A stretch of DNA of 64,000 nt, taken from Planomonospora sp. ID82291 (GTDB taxonomy: Bacteria > Actinomycetota > Actinomycetes > Streptosporangiales > Streptosporangiaceae). The DNA is taken from the NCBI RefSeq assembly GCF_015711645.1, contig NZ_JABTEX010000009.1:62001-126000 (forward strand), written 5' to 3'. A program made the position numbers and the translations under genes. The notes under the pieces were generated by a model. The model did no database searches. It was not told where the DNA came from and was given only the letters and a program-made list of their open reading frames with translations. This document shows positions 7,601-15,393 of the stretch, piece after piece. Position 1 is the first letter of the stretch. Every line of letters begins with the position of its first letter.

Positions 7601-8142
7601 ATGAGGTCGAGCGCGACCTCCAGGGCGGCGGCCCTGCGCTCGTCGTCGGACAGCTCGTCGCCGGAGAGCAGGAACCCGGAGGCGTGCAGGGCGAACAGCG
7701 CCAGGGAGCTCCGCAGCCGGACGACCGCAGAGTCGCCGGGCTCGACCAGGAAGCCGATCAGGTGGAGCATGCGCTCGCGGGTCTTGCCCATCACCGGGTG
7801 GTTCTTCAGCGCGGTCTGGTTGCGCTCGAAGAACCGCATGATCTGGTGGTGCCGCTCGTGGTAGAGGTCGTCGGCGTAGCGGCGGAGCAGCTCGCGGCGG
7901 GTCTCCTCGGTGCGTGGCCGCGACTCGACCCAGGCGATCAGCTCCTCGACGATGCGCAGCCGCTCCCCGGCCAGGCTGGCGACGATGTCGTCCTTGGTCT
8001 TGAAGTGGTAGTAGAGGGCGGCCTTGGTCACGCCGAGGATCTCGGCGATCTCCCGGAGCGAGGTCGCCTCGTAGCCCTGCTCGACGAAGAGCCGCAGGGC
8101 GGTCTCCTGGATGCGTGTGCGCGTGTCGGCCTGTTCCCGCAT
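7591..8142 (-). CDS. TetR family repressor
   Basis: 183 aa. Typical TetR N-terminus: RIQETALRLFVEQGYEATSLREIA, then recognition helix GVTKAALYYHFKTKDD at about residues 36-51. The C-terminal ligand domain is not assigned. I chose the ATG at 8142 because gaagga lies 5 nt upstream on its strand; an upstream in-frame start at 8205 would run through the operator. It is divergent from a DHA2 exporter gene, and two near-identical 20-bp operator candidates lie in or next to the gap, the standard layout of a drug-responsive repressor-exporter pair. Confidence 0.9.
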   Translation of the reverse strand: MREQADTRTRIQETALRLFVEQGYEATSLREIAEILGVTKAALYYHFKTKDDIVASLAGERLRIVEELIAWVESRPRTEETRRELLRRYADDLYHERHHQIMRFFERNQTALKNHPVMGKTRERMLHLIGFLVEPGDSAVVRLRSSLALFALHASGFLLSGDELSDDERRAAALEVALDLIRR

Positions 8143-8181
8143 GGTGTCCTTCGCCGCTGAGTTCGAATGCCGGAGAATCAA

Positions 8182-8248
8182 CTTGACGGTCGGCAAGTAA
8201 GTCACTTACATTCCTAGCATATCGGACACTTGCCGGTCGGCAGGTAAG
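8182..8248. promoter_or_regulatory. two TetR operator candidates
   Basis: Two direct copies of a 20-bp box, 8182-8201 and 8229-8248, match at 18 of 20 positions and start 47 bp apart. Each is a near-palindrome of the form cttgccggtcggcaag with one arm mismatch. Between them gtaagtcacttac (8197-8209) is a perfect 6+1+6 palindrome. The position between repressor and exporter fits control of both promoters by the TetR protein. Confidence 0.7.
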
Positions 8249-8275
8249 GCGGATTCTCTCACGGGGGGCGAACAA

Positions 8276-9859
8276 GTGACACAGACCGAAGCGGCACCCG
8301 CACGGCGGCGCGAGGTCATGGTGGTGCTGCCGGGCCTGATGCTGGCCATGGTCCTGGCGATGCTGGACAACATGATCGTCGGCACCGCGATGCCCCGCAT
8401 CGTCGGCGAGCTCGGCGGGCTGAACCACCTCTCCTGGGTGGTGACGGCCTACGTGCTCGGCACCACCGTCTCGACCCCCATCTGGGGCAAGATCGGCGAC
8501 CTGTACGGCCGGAAGGCCATCTTCCTCGCCTCGATCGCCATCTTCATGATCGGCTCCGTGCTCTGCGGCATGGCCGGCTCCGACCTCCTGGGCGGCCCCG
8601 AGGGCGGCATGACCCAGCTCATCGCCTTCCGCGCGCTCCAGGGCCTGGGCGCGGGCGGCCTGATGGTCAACGCGATGGCCATCATCGGCGACCTGGTCCC
8701 GCCCCGCGAGCGCGGCCAGTACCAGGGGATGATGGCCGGCGTGATGTCCCTGGCGATGATCGCCGGACCGCTGGTCGGCGGGTTCATCACCGACCACCTC
8801 GACTGGCGCTGGGCCTTCTATGTGAACCTGCCCGTCGGGTTCGTCGCCCTGGCGCTGCTCGCCGCCAAGCTGAAGCTGCCCCGCCGCCGCACCGAGCACC
8901 GCATCGACTGGCTCGGCGCCGCCCTGCTCTCCACCGGCATCACCGCCCTGGTCCTCATCACCACCTGGGGCGGGAACGACTACGCCTGGGGCTCGCCGCA
9001 GATCCTCGGCCTGGCCGGACTCGCCGCGGCGACCCTCGCGCTCTTCGTCGCCGTCGAGCGCCGCGCCGCCGAGCCCATCCTGCCGCTCGGCCTGTTCCGC
9101 AACCGCAACTTCACGCTGATCTCGCTGATCGGCTTCCTGCTCGGCTTCGCCATGTTCGGCGCGATCAACTTCCTGCCGCTGTTCCAGCAGACCGTCCAGG
9201 GCGCCTCGGCCACCAACTCCGGCCTGCTGCTGCTGCCCATGATGGGCGCGGCCATGGTCGTCTCCCTCTTCGTCGGCCGGGCCATCACCAAGACCGGCAG
9301 GTACAAGGCCTACCCGATCATCGGCGGCGTCGGCATGGTCGCCGGCATGGGGCTGCTGTCCCTGATGGACGTGCACACCCCCTCCTGGCAGACCGGCGTG
9401 TTCATCGCCGTCCTCGGCCTCGGCATGGGCTTTCTGATGCAGACCACCATGCTGATCGCGCAGAACAGCGTGGACGCCAAGGACCTGGGCGTCTCCAGCA
9501 GCACCGCGACCTTCTTCCGCTCCATCGGCGGCTCGTTCGGCGTCTCCCTGTTCGGCGCGGTGTTCAACAACCGGCTCGGCGACGAGCTGGCGGCCCGGTT
9601 CGGCCCGGCCGGGGAGAAGCTCGCCACCGCGGGCGGCCAGGTCACCCCGGAGGCGCTGGGGCGGCTGCCCCAGCCCGTGCGCACCGGCCTGCTGGAGTCG
9701 CTGGCCGCCTCCATCTCCGGCGTGTTCTGGTGGGCGATCCTGTTCGCCGTCGCGGTCCCGCTGCTGGCCGCCTTCATCAAGGAGATCCCGCTGCGCGGCG
9801 GCCCGGGGGAGGGCGGGAAGGCCGACGAGCCGGCCGCGCCGGTCCCGGCGCTGGACTGA
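8276..9859 (+). CDS. DHA2-type MFS drug exporter
   Basis: 527 aa, fitting the 14-helix DHA2 group. The first helix is preceded by a short basic N-terminus; LDNMIVGTAMPRI in helix 1 (motif D1-like) and the helix 2-3 loop GKIGDLYGRKAIF (motif A) are clear. It is a proton-driven exporter of drugs or lipophilic compounds in the cytoplasmic membrane. The GTG start has acggggggcg upstream. The neighbouring divergent TetR gene is its likely repressor. A strong bidirectional terminator overlaps the stop codon. Confidence 0.9.
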   Translation: MTQTEAAPARRREVMVVLPGLMLAMVLAMLDNMIVGTAMPRIVGELGGLNHLSWVVTAYVLGTTVSTPIWGKIGDLYGRKAIFLASIAIFMIGSVLCGMAGSDLLGGPEGGMTQLIAFRALQGLGAGGLMVNAMAIIGDLVPPRERGQYQGMMAGVMSLAMIAGPLVGGFITDHLDWRWAFYVNLPVGFVALALLAAKLKLPRRRTEHRIDWLGAALLSTGITALVLITTWGGNDYAWGSPQILGLAGLAAATLALFVAVERRAAEPILPLGLFRNRNFTLISLIGFLLGFAMFGAINFLPLFQQTVQGASATNSGLLLLPMMGAAMVVSLFVGRAITKTGRYKAYPIIGGVGMVAGMGLLSLMDVHTPSWQTGVFIAVLGLGMGFLMQTTMLIAQNSVDAKDLGVSSSTATFFRSIGGSFGVSLFGAVFNNRLGDELAARFGPAGEKLATAGGQVTPEALGRLPQPVRTGLLESLAASISGVFWWAILFAVAVPLLAAFIKEIPLRGGPGEGGKADEPAAPVPALD

Positions 9860-9887
9860 CCGGCGCCACCGGTCGGTCCAGCGCCGG
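9845..9887. terminator. strong bidirectional terminator
   Basis: Arms 9845-9863 and 9869-9887 pair over 18 of 19 positions around a 5-nt loop. It includes the exporter stop codon and ends 7 bp before the stop of the convergent NRPS gene, so it can end transcription from both sides. Confidence 0.75.
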
Positions 9888-9894
9888 CGCGGGG

Positions 9895-12800
9895 TCACCG
9901 GGCCCGGCCGGCGCCCTCCAGCAGGACGGCGTCGGCCTCGGCCTGGACCGCGTCCAGATCCTCGGCGATCTCGGCGCCCGCGACCGCGTCGGGCAGCGCG
10001 TCCTCCATGCGCCGCAGCGGCCGGTACCACAGCCCCAGCGCCCCCCAGAGCATCAGCAGCGCGCCGCAGGCGGCCAGCAGCAGCCCGGCGCCGCGCCCCG
10101 GCCCCACCCCGACGACGTCGCCGACGACCGTGTCCGCCAGCGCCCCGCCCGGGACCAGCAGCGGGCCGAAGACGTCGTCGGCCAGCACCGGGGCGGTGAG
10201 GAACGCCAGCGGCGTCATCGACACCGCCAACATCTGGTTGGTGGCCAGCACCCGGCCCTGCAGCTCCAGGCCGACCTTGAGCTGGATGAGCGCGAGCCAG
10301 TGGGCGTTCAGCACGGTCAGGAACGCCCACGACATCAGCCCGCCGAAGGCCGCCAGGACCAGCGAGGGCCGCAGCCCGACCAGCAGCACCCCGGCCCCGA
10401 ACCCGATCACGAAGCCGACCATGCCGACCGCGCGCCGCTCGGTGCCGCCCCAGAAGACCATGACCAGGGAGCCGGCCACCGCGCCCAGGCCCTGCATCGC
10501 GGTCACCAGGCCCACCCCCGTGACGTCGCTGAACGACAGCACCGCCGGCACGGTCACCGACAGGGCGAGCATGCCGAGGTAGTTCTCCACCACGAAGAAC
10601 CCGATCATGATCATCAGGGGGCGGCGCCGGACGAGGAAGCGCCAGCCGCCGGCGATGGCCTGGCCGAAGGACTCCTCCAGGCGGTGGAAGAGCCGGTCGG
10701 GGAAGCGGACCAGCAGCAGCGTGCCGAGCCCGGCCAGGAACGTGGCGATGTTGACCGCCACCACGCCGTGCAGCCCGACCAGCGTGATGAGCGCGGCGCC
10801 GCCCAGCGGGCCGACGAGCATGCCCAGGCCGGTGCCGAGGTTGGCCAGCGCGTTGGCCTGCATGAGGTACGGCTTGGGCACCAGCTGCGCCACCGCCGCC
10901 AGGTAGGCGGGCCGGTGGAAGGCCGACACCAGCGACAGCAGCCCGGCGATGACCCCGACCTGCCAGACCTCCAGCCGCCCCAGCCACAGCAGGAGCACCA
11001 GCGCCGCGGTGGCCGCGGCCGAGACGCCGTCGCAGACCAGCATGACCAGCCGCCGGTCCACCCGGTCGGCGACCGCGCCGCCCAGCGGCGCCGCCAGCAG
11101 CGACGGCAGCAGGGCGAGCATGGTGACCAGGGCGTAGTCCAGCACCCGGCCGCTCTCCTGGTAGGCCCACACGCCCAGCGCGAAGGAGGTCAGCGCGGCG
11201 CCGAGCAGCGACACGGTCTGCCCGGCCGCGACGGTGTAGAAGCGGCGCAGGTCCCGGCGGGCGCCGCGGCCCGCGACCTCCACCTCCCCGACCGGCTCGG
11301 GCAGGTCCCCGCCGGCCCAGCGGTCCAGGTGCCCGTCGACCAGCAGGGCCAGTTCCCGGGCCTGGTGCTTGAGGAAGTAGTGGCCGGCCCGGGAGATCAC
11401 GGCCAGCTCCACCCGGTCGGCGAACGCCCCCCACTCGCGGTGGCGCTCCTGGTAGAGCTCGGTCGCGCGGTCCCGGTCGCCGATCACGCACAGCAGCGGC
11501 GCGGTGAGCCTGCGCTCCTCGCCGGAGGCGGTGTCGAGCCGGCGGCTGAACCAGGACTGCGCCTCCTGCACGTCGTGCCGGAGCCCGCGCAGCATGACCT
11601 CGGTGTCGCCGAAGTCCTCGTCCAGGGCGCCCAGCATGCGCAGGAAGTCGCGCTGGGTGCGGTCGGAGGCCCACCGGTGGGCCGGGAACCTCCGGTTCCA
11701 CCAGGCCGAGAGCCGTCCGGGCAGCCGGGCGTCGGGGAAGCCGCCGCCGACGAAGACGCCGGCGACCTGCCGGCCGGCCGCCTCCAGCCGGAGCGCCACC
11801 TCGGTCGCGGCGGCCGAGCCGACGCAGTGGCCGTACAGCGCGATCGGACCGGAGACCCCGTCCAGCTCGGCGGCGATCCGGCCGGCCAGTTCCGGCAGCG
11901 AGAGCAGGGCCTCGCCGGGCCGGGCCGGGTCGTGCCCGGGCAGTTCGACGGCGAGCACCGCCGTGCCGGGGGAGGTGCGGGCCAGCTCGGCGGCGAGCGG
12001 CCGGTAGGCGGCGGCCGAGCCGCCGCCGTAGGGCAGGCAGACGACGGTACGGCTCGCCGCGCGCGGACCGGCCAGGCGGTGCAGCAGCCCGGCCTCGGCT
12101 CCGGCGGACGCCGCGCCGCCGTCCAGGTGGGCGGCCAGCTCGCGGACCGTGGGCCGGGTGAACAGGTCGATCACCCGCAGCGCCGGGTCGATCTCGCGGA
12201 CCGCCCGCACCGCGCGGAAGGAGTCGCCGCCCAGGGCGAAGAAGTCGTCGTCGACGCCGATCTCCGCCACGCCCAGCACCTCCGCCCAGACCGCCGCGAT
12301 CCGCAGCTCGGCCGGCCTGCTCGGCGCGACCCGCCCGGCGGCGGGCGCGGCCTCGGGGAGCGGCAGGCGGGCCCGGTCGACCTTGCCCAGCGGGGTGAGC
12401 GGCAGCTCGTCGAGAACGGTGATCACCGGCGGGACCATGTAGTCCGGCAGCCGCCCGCGCAGTCCCGCCCGGACCGCGGCCAGGTCCACCGAGGCGGGCG
12501 CCACCCAGGCGGCCAGCCGCCGGGAGCGGCCCTCGCCGACCGGCAGCACCGCCGCCTCCCCGACCCCGGGCTGCTCCTGCAGGGCGGCCTTCACCTCGCC
12601 CAGCTCCACCCGGAAGCCCCTGATCTTGACCTGGTCGTCGACCCGGCCGAGGAACTCCACCAGCCCGGCGGAGTTCAGCCGGACCCGGTCGCCGGTCCGG
12701 TAGCAGCGGCCGGTCCCGGTCACCGGGTCGGGGACGAACCGCTCGTCGGTCAGGTCGGGCCGGTTCAGGTAGCCGCGGGCCAGGTTCGGGCCCGCCACCC

Positions 12801-15237
12801 ACAGGTCGCCCGGGACGCCGGCGGGCAGCGGGCGGCCCGCGGCGTCCACGACGTGGCACTCGACGCCGGGCAGCGGGCGGCCCAGCGGGACCGAGCCCGG
12901 ACCCGGCGGCCCGTCGGGCACCCGGCCGCCCAGCACCGAGACGGTCGCCTCCGTCGGCCCGCAGTGGATCTGCACCTCCAGGTCGGGCCGGGCCGCGCGG
13001 ACGCGCCCGGCCAGCTCCCACGACGTCGCCTCGCCGGCCAGGATCAGCAGCCGGCGCGGGAGCACCCGGGCCAGGTCGCCGTGGGCGGCCAGCAGCTCCA
13101 GGTGGCTGGGCACCATCTTGACCACGTCGACGGCGTGCGCCGCCAGGTGGGCGGCGTAGGCCTCCGGGTCGGTGGCGGCCTCCTGGTCGACGAAGTGCAC
13201 CGCGGCGCCCCGGGTGAGCGCGCCGTACAGGCAGGTCATGACCAGGTCGGAGGCGATCGTGGAGACCACGCCGTAGGAGGCGTGGACGTCGGGCACCAGC
13301 TCGGCCACGCCGTGCAGGTAGTGCAGCGCGGCGCGGTGCTCGATCCCGACGCCCTTGGGCCGCCCGGTGGAGCCCGACGTGAAGATCACGTGGACCAGGT
13401 GGCCGGGGGTGACCTCGACCTCCACCGGCTCGTCGGGCCCGGCGGCCAGCAGGTCCGGTAGGACCAGCGTGCCGGGGACCCGGCCGGCGTGCTCGCGGTC
13501 GGCCAGCACGATCCGCGCGCCGGCCGTCTCCACCATGTACGCGAGGCGGTCGTCGGGGTAGGCGGGCTCCATCGGCAGGTAGGCGCCGCCCGCCCGCAGC
13601 ACGCCCAGCAGCGCCGGCACCAGGCCGGTGTGCCGGCCGGCCAGCACGCCGACCGGCTCGTCCGGCCGCACCCCGGCCGCGACGAGGTGGCGGGCCAGCC
13701 GGTTCGCCAGCCGGTCCGCCTCGCCGTAGGTGAGCGACCCGGCGGCGTCCACCGCGGCCACCGCCTCCGGCGCACTCCGGATCCGGTCGCCGATCACCGC
13801 GTGCAGCGGGTGCGACAGGTCCATCGCGATGCGCGGGCCCGCGGCGACGGGCCCGGTCACCGGCTCCAGCGGCACGGCCGCCGCCGGGGCGTCCAGGTCG
13901 GCGAGCACGCCCTCCAGCAGGGTCAGGTACCAGCCGGTGACGCGCCGCGCGGTCGCCTCGTCGAACAGGTCGGTGCGGTAGGTCAGCTCGCCGTCGTAGG
14001 CCTCGCCGTCGTTGACGAAGGCCAGGTTCAGGTCGTATTTGGCGGTGCGCGGCGCGACCTGCACGGGTTCGGCGGTCAGGCCGGGGAAGGCCGGCGGCTG
14101 CGGACGGTCGTCCAGGACGTTGAGCAGCACCTGGAAGACCGGTGTGACGGCGAGGCTCCGCTCGGGGTGCAGCCGCTCCACGATCCTCTCGAAGGGCACG
14201 TCCCGGTGGGTGAGCGCGTCCAGCACGGCGTCCCTGGTCCGGGTCAGCAGCTCCCGGCCGGTCGGCTCGCCGGACCGGTCGCCGCGCAGCACGAGCGTGT
14301 TGACGAAGCAGCCGAGCATGCCCGCGGCGCCGGGGTGCAGCCGCCCCGCCTCGGGCACGCCGACCGGCACGTCGTCGGTGCCGGAGATCCGGCCCAGCAG
14401 CTCCTGCCAGGCGGCCAGCAGCACCATGAACGGCGTGCATCCGGTCGCGGCGGCGGCCTCGCGGACCCGGGCGGTCAGCGCGGGCGCCAGCCGTACCGGG
14501 ACGGTGGCGCCCGACCAGTCGGCGACCGAGGGCCGGGGCCGGTCCACCGGCAGGTCCAGGACCGGTTCCAGCCCCGCCAGGCGCCCGGTCCACCAGTCCA
14601 GGTCGCCCTCCGGCCGCCCGGCCAGCCACGCCGCGTAGTCGGCGTACTGCGCCCGCGGCGGCGCGGGCGGCTGCGCCAGGCCGAGCCGGGCCGTGTACAG
14701 GGCGGCCAGCTCGGCCAGCGCGAGGTTGCGCGACCAGGCGTCGAAGGCGATGTGGTGCACGGTCAGCGCCAGCACGTGCTCGTCGCCGCCGGGCAGGCGC
14801 AGCAGCAGGGCGCGGGCGGGCGGCTCGGCGTCCAGCGCGAACGGGCGGGCGAGCTCCTCCTGCAGCCGCGCCTCCAGCGCTGCGGGGTCGTCGAGGTCCT
14901 CGACCGCGACCGGGACCCGTCCGGGATCCACCGGGACGGCGCCCTCGCCGGTGACCAGGCTGCGCAGCACCTCGTGCCGTTCGGCCAGGTCGCGCACGGC
15001 GCCCAGCAGCGCGGCGGTGTCCAGCGGGCCGCGCAGCCGCAGCGCGGCGGGCACGTTGTAGGCGGCCAGGTCGTCGAGCTGGGAGAGGAACCACAGCCGC
15101 GCCTGGGCGGGGGACAGGGGAGCGGGGCCGCCGGCCGCCCGCCGGAGGGGGAGCTCCGGGGCCGCCTGGGCGGCGGCGCGGCGCGCCGCCGACAGCCGGG
15201 CCGCCAGGGCGTCGCGGCGTTCGTCGCTGACGGTCAT
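9895..15237 (-). CDS. NRPS module C-A-PCP-TE fused to MFS exporter
   Basis: 1780 aa. Order: condensation domain ~30-450 (HHIAFDA near residue 160; the usual final Gly of HHxxxDG is Ala), adenylation ~475-900 (TSGSTGRPKG near 622, YRTGD, GKVDRARLP), carrier domain with phosphopantetheine Ser in LGGDS near 1006, thioesterase ~1080-1310, then a 10-12 helix MFS_3 (EntS-like) domain ~1330-1745. The thioesterase elbow reads GHCVG, giving a Cys nucleophile (Cys1138) in place of Ser, with GDRD and AGHYFLKH for the remaining catalytic residues. It should add the last residue, release the product and export it. ATG overlaps the stop of the repeat-built mini-ORF upstream. The amino acid specificity was not determined. 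Confidence 0.88.
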   Translation of the reverse strand: MTVSDERRDALAARLSAARRAAAQAAPELPLRRAAGGPAPLSPAQARLWFLSQLDDLAAYNVPAALRLRGPLDTAALLGAVRDLAERHEVLRSLVTGEGAVPVDPGRVPVAVEDLDDPAALEARLQEELARPFALDAEPPARALLLRLPGGDEHVLALTVHHIAFDAWSRNLALAELAALYTARLGLAQPPAPPRAQYADYAAWLAGRPEGDLDWWTGRLAGLEPVLDLPVDRPRPSVADWSGATVPVRLAPALTARVREAAAATGCTPFMVLLAAWQELLGRISGTDDVPVGVPEAGRLHPGAAGMLGCFVNTLVLRGDRSGEPTGRELLTRTRDAVLDALTHRDVPFERIVERLHPERSLAVTPVFQVLLNVLDDRPQPPAFPGLTAEPVQVAPRTAKYDLNLAFVNDGEAYDGELTYRTDLFDEATARRVTGWYLTLLEGVLADLDAPAAAVPLEPVTGPVAAGPRIAMDLSHPLHAVIGDRIRSAPEAVAAVDAAGSLTYGEADRLANRLARHLVAAGVRPDEPVGVLAGRHTGLVPALLGVLRAGGAYLPMEPAYPDDRLAYMVETAGARIVLADREHAGRVPGTLVLPDLLAAGPDEPVEVEVTPGHLVHVIFTSGSTGRPKGVGIEHRAALHYLHGVAELVPDVHASYGVVSTIASDLVMTCLYGALTRGAAVHFVDQEAATDPEAYAAHLAAHAVDVVKMVPSHLELLAAHGDLARVLPRRLLILAGEATSWELAGRVRAARPDLEVQIHCGPTEATVSVLGGRVPDGPPGPGSVPLGRPLPGVECHVVDAAGRPLPAGVPGDLWVAGPNLARGYLNRPDLTDERFVPDPVTGTGRCYRTGDRVRLNSAGLVEFLGRVDDQVKIRGFRVELGEVKAALQEQPGVGEAAVLPVGEGRSRRLAAWVAPASVDLAAVRAGLRGRLPDYMVPPVITVLDELPLTPLGKVDRARLPLPEAAPAAGRVAPSRPAELRIAAVWAEVLGVAEIGVDDDFFALGGDSFRAVRAVREIDPALRVIDLFTRPTVRELAAHLDGGAASAGAEAGLLHRLAGPRAASRTVVCLPYGGGSAAAYRPLAAELARTSPGTAVLAVELPGHDPARPGEALLSLPELAGRIAAELDGVSGPIALYGHCVGSAAATEVALRLEAAGRQVAGVFVGGGFPDARLPGRLSAWWNRRFPAHRWASDRTQRDFLRMLGALDEDFGDTEVMLRGLRHDVQEAQSWFSRRLDTASGEERRLTAPLLCVIGDRDRATELYQERHREWGAFADRVELAVISRAGHYFLKHQARELALLVDGHLDRWAGGDLPEPVGEVEVAGRGARRDLRRFYTVAAGQTVSLLGAALTSFALGVWAYQESGRVLDYALVTMLALLPSLLAAPLGGAVADRVDRRLVMLVCDGVSAAATAALVLLLWLGRLEVWQVGVIAGLLSLVSAFHRPAYLAAVAQLVPKPYLMQANALANLGTGLGMLVGPLGGAALITLVGLHGVVAVNIATFLAGLGTLLLVRFPDRLFHRLEESFGQAIAGGWRFLVRRRPLMIMIGFFVVENYLGMLALSVTVPAVLSFSDVTGVGLVTAMQGLGAVAGSLVMVFWGGTERRAVGMVGFVIGFGAGVLLVGLRPSLVLAAFGGLMSWAFLTVLNAHWLALIQLKVGLELQGRVLATNQMLAVSMTPLAFLTAPVLADDVFGPLLVPGGALADTVVGDVVGVGPGRGAGLLLAACGALLMLWGALGLWYRPLRRMEDALPDAVAGAEIAEDLDAVQAEADAVLLEGAGRAR

Positions 15238-15380
15238 GCGGTCTCCTTCGCCGGCCCCGCGACCGGGGCGTCGCCTCCGCTGACGGGCTCGGTCACGGGG
15301 TCTCCTCCACGTGGGCGAGGGCCGAGGGGTCCGGTCACGGGGTCTCCTCCACGTGGGTGAGGGCCGAGGGGTCCGGTCAC
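15234..15380 (-). CDS. 48-codon coupling mini-ORF between the NRPS genes
   Basis: The GTG at 15380 overlaps the stop of the upstream NRPS gene (GTGA), and its own stop overlaps the ATG of the downstream NRPS gene (ATGA). The 48-aa product contains two full and one partial copy of a 14-residue unit (VTGPLGPHPRGGDP) encoded by the 42-bp repeat, then AKETA at its end. Each repeat carries ggaggag followed by GTG. The most economical reading is a translational relay that carries ribosomes from the first NRPS gene to the second; whether the peptide itself does anything is unknown. Confidence 0.5.
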   Translation of the reverse strand: MTGPLGPHPRGGDPVTGPLGPRPRGGDPVTEPVSGGDAPVAGPAKETA

Positions 15381-15393
15381 GGGGTCTCCTCCA
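15291..15393. repeat. 42-bp tandem repeat at the NRPS gene junction
   Basis: Two full 42-bp copies (15301-15342 and 15343-15384, differing at one base) with partial copies on both sides. The unit is 14 codons and spans the stop of the first NRPS gene, so the duplication arose from its 3' end together with a ribosome-binding site. Confidence 0.85.

Noticed and set aside
7448-15094. 2548-codon minus-strand open frame
   Set aside because: It runs through the DHA2 exporter and NRPS gene in the wrong frame, with extreme Arg/Ala/Gly content and no domain; a shadow of GC bias.
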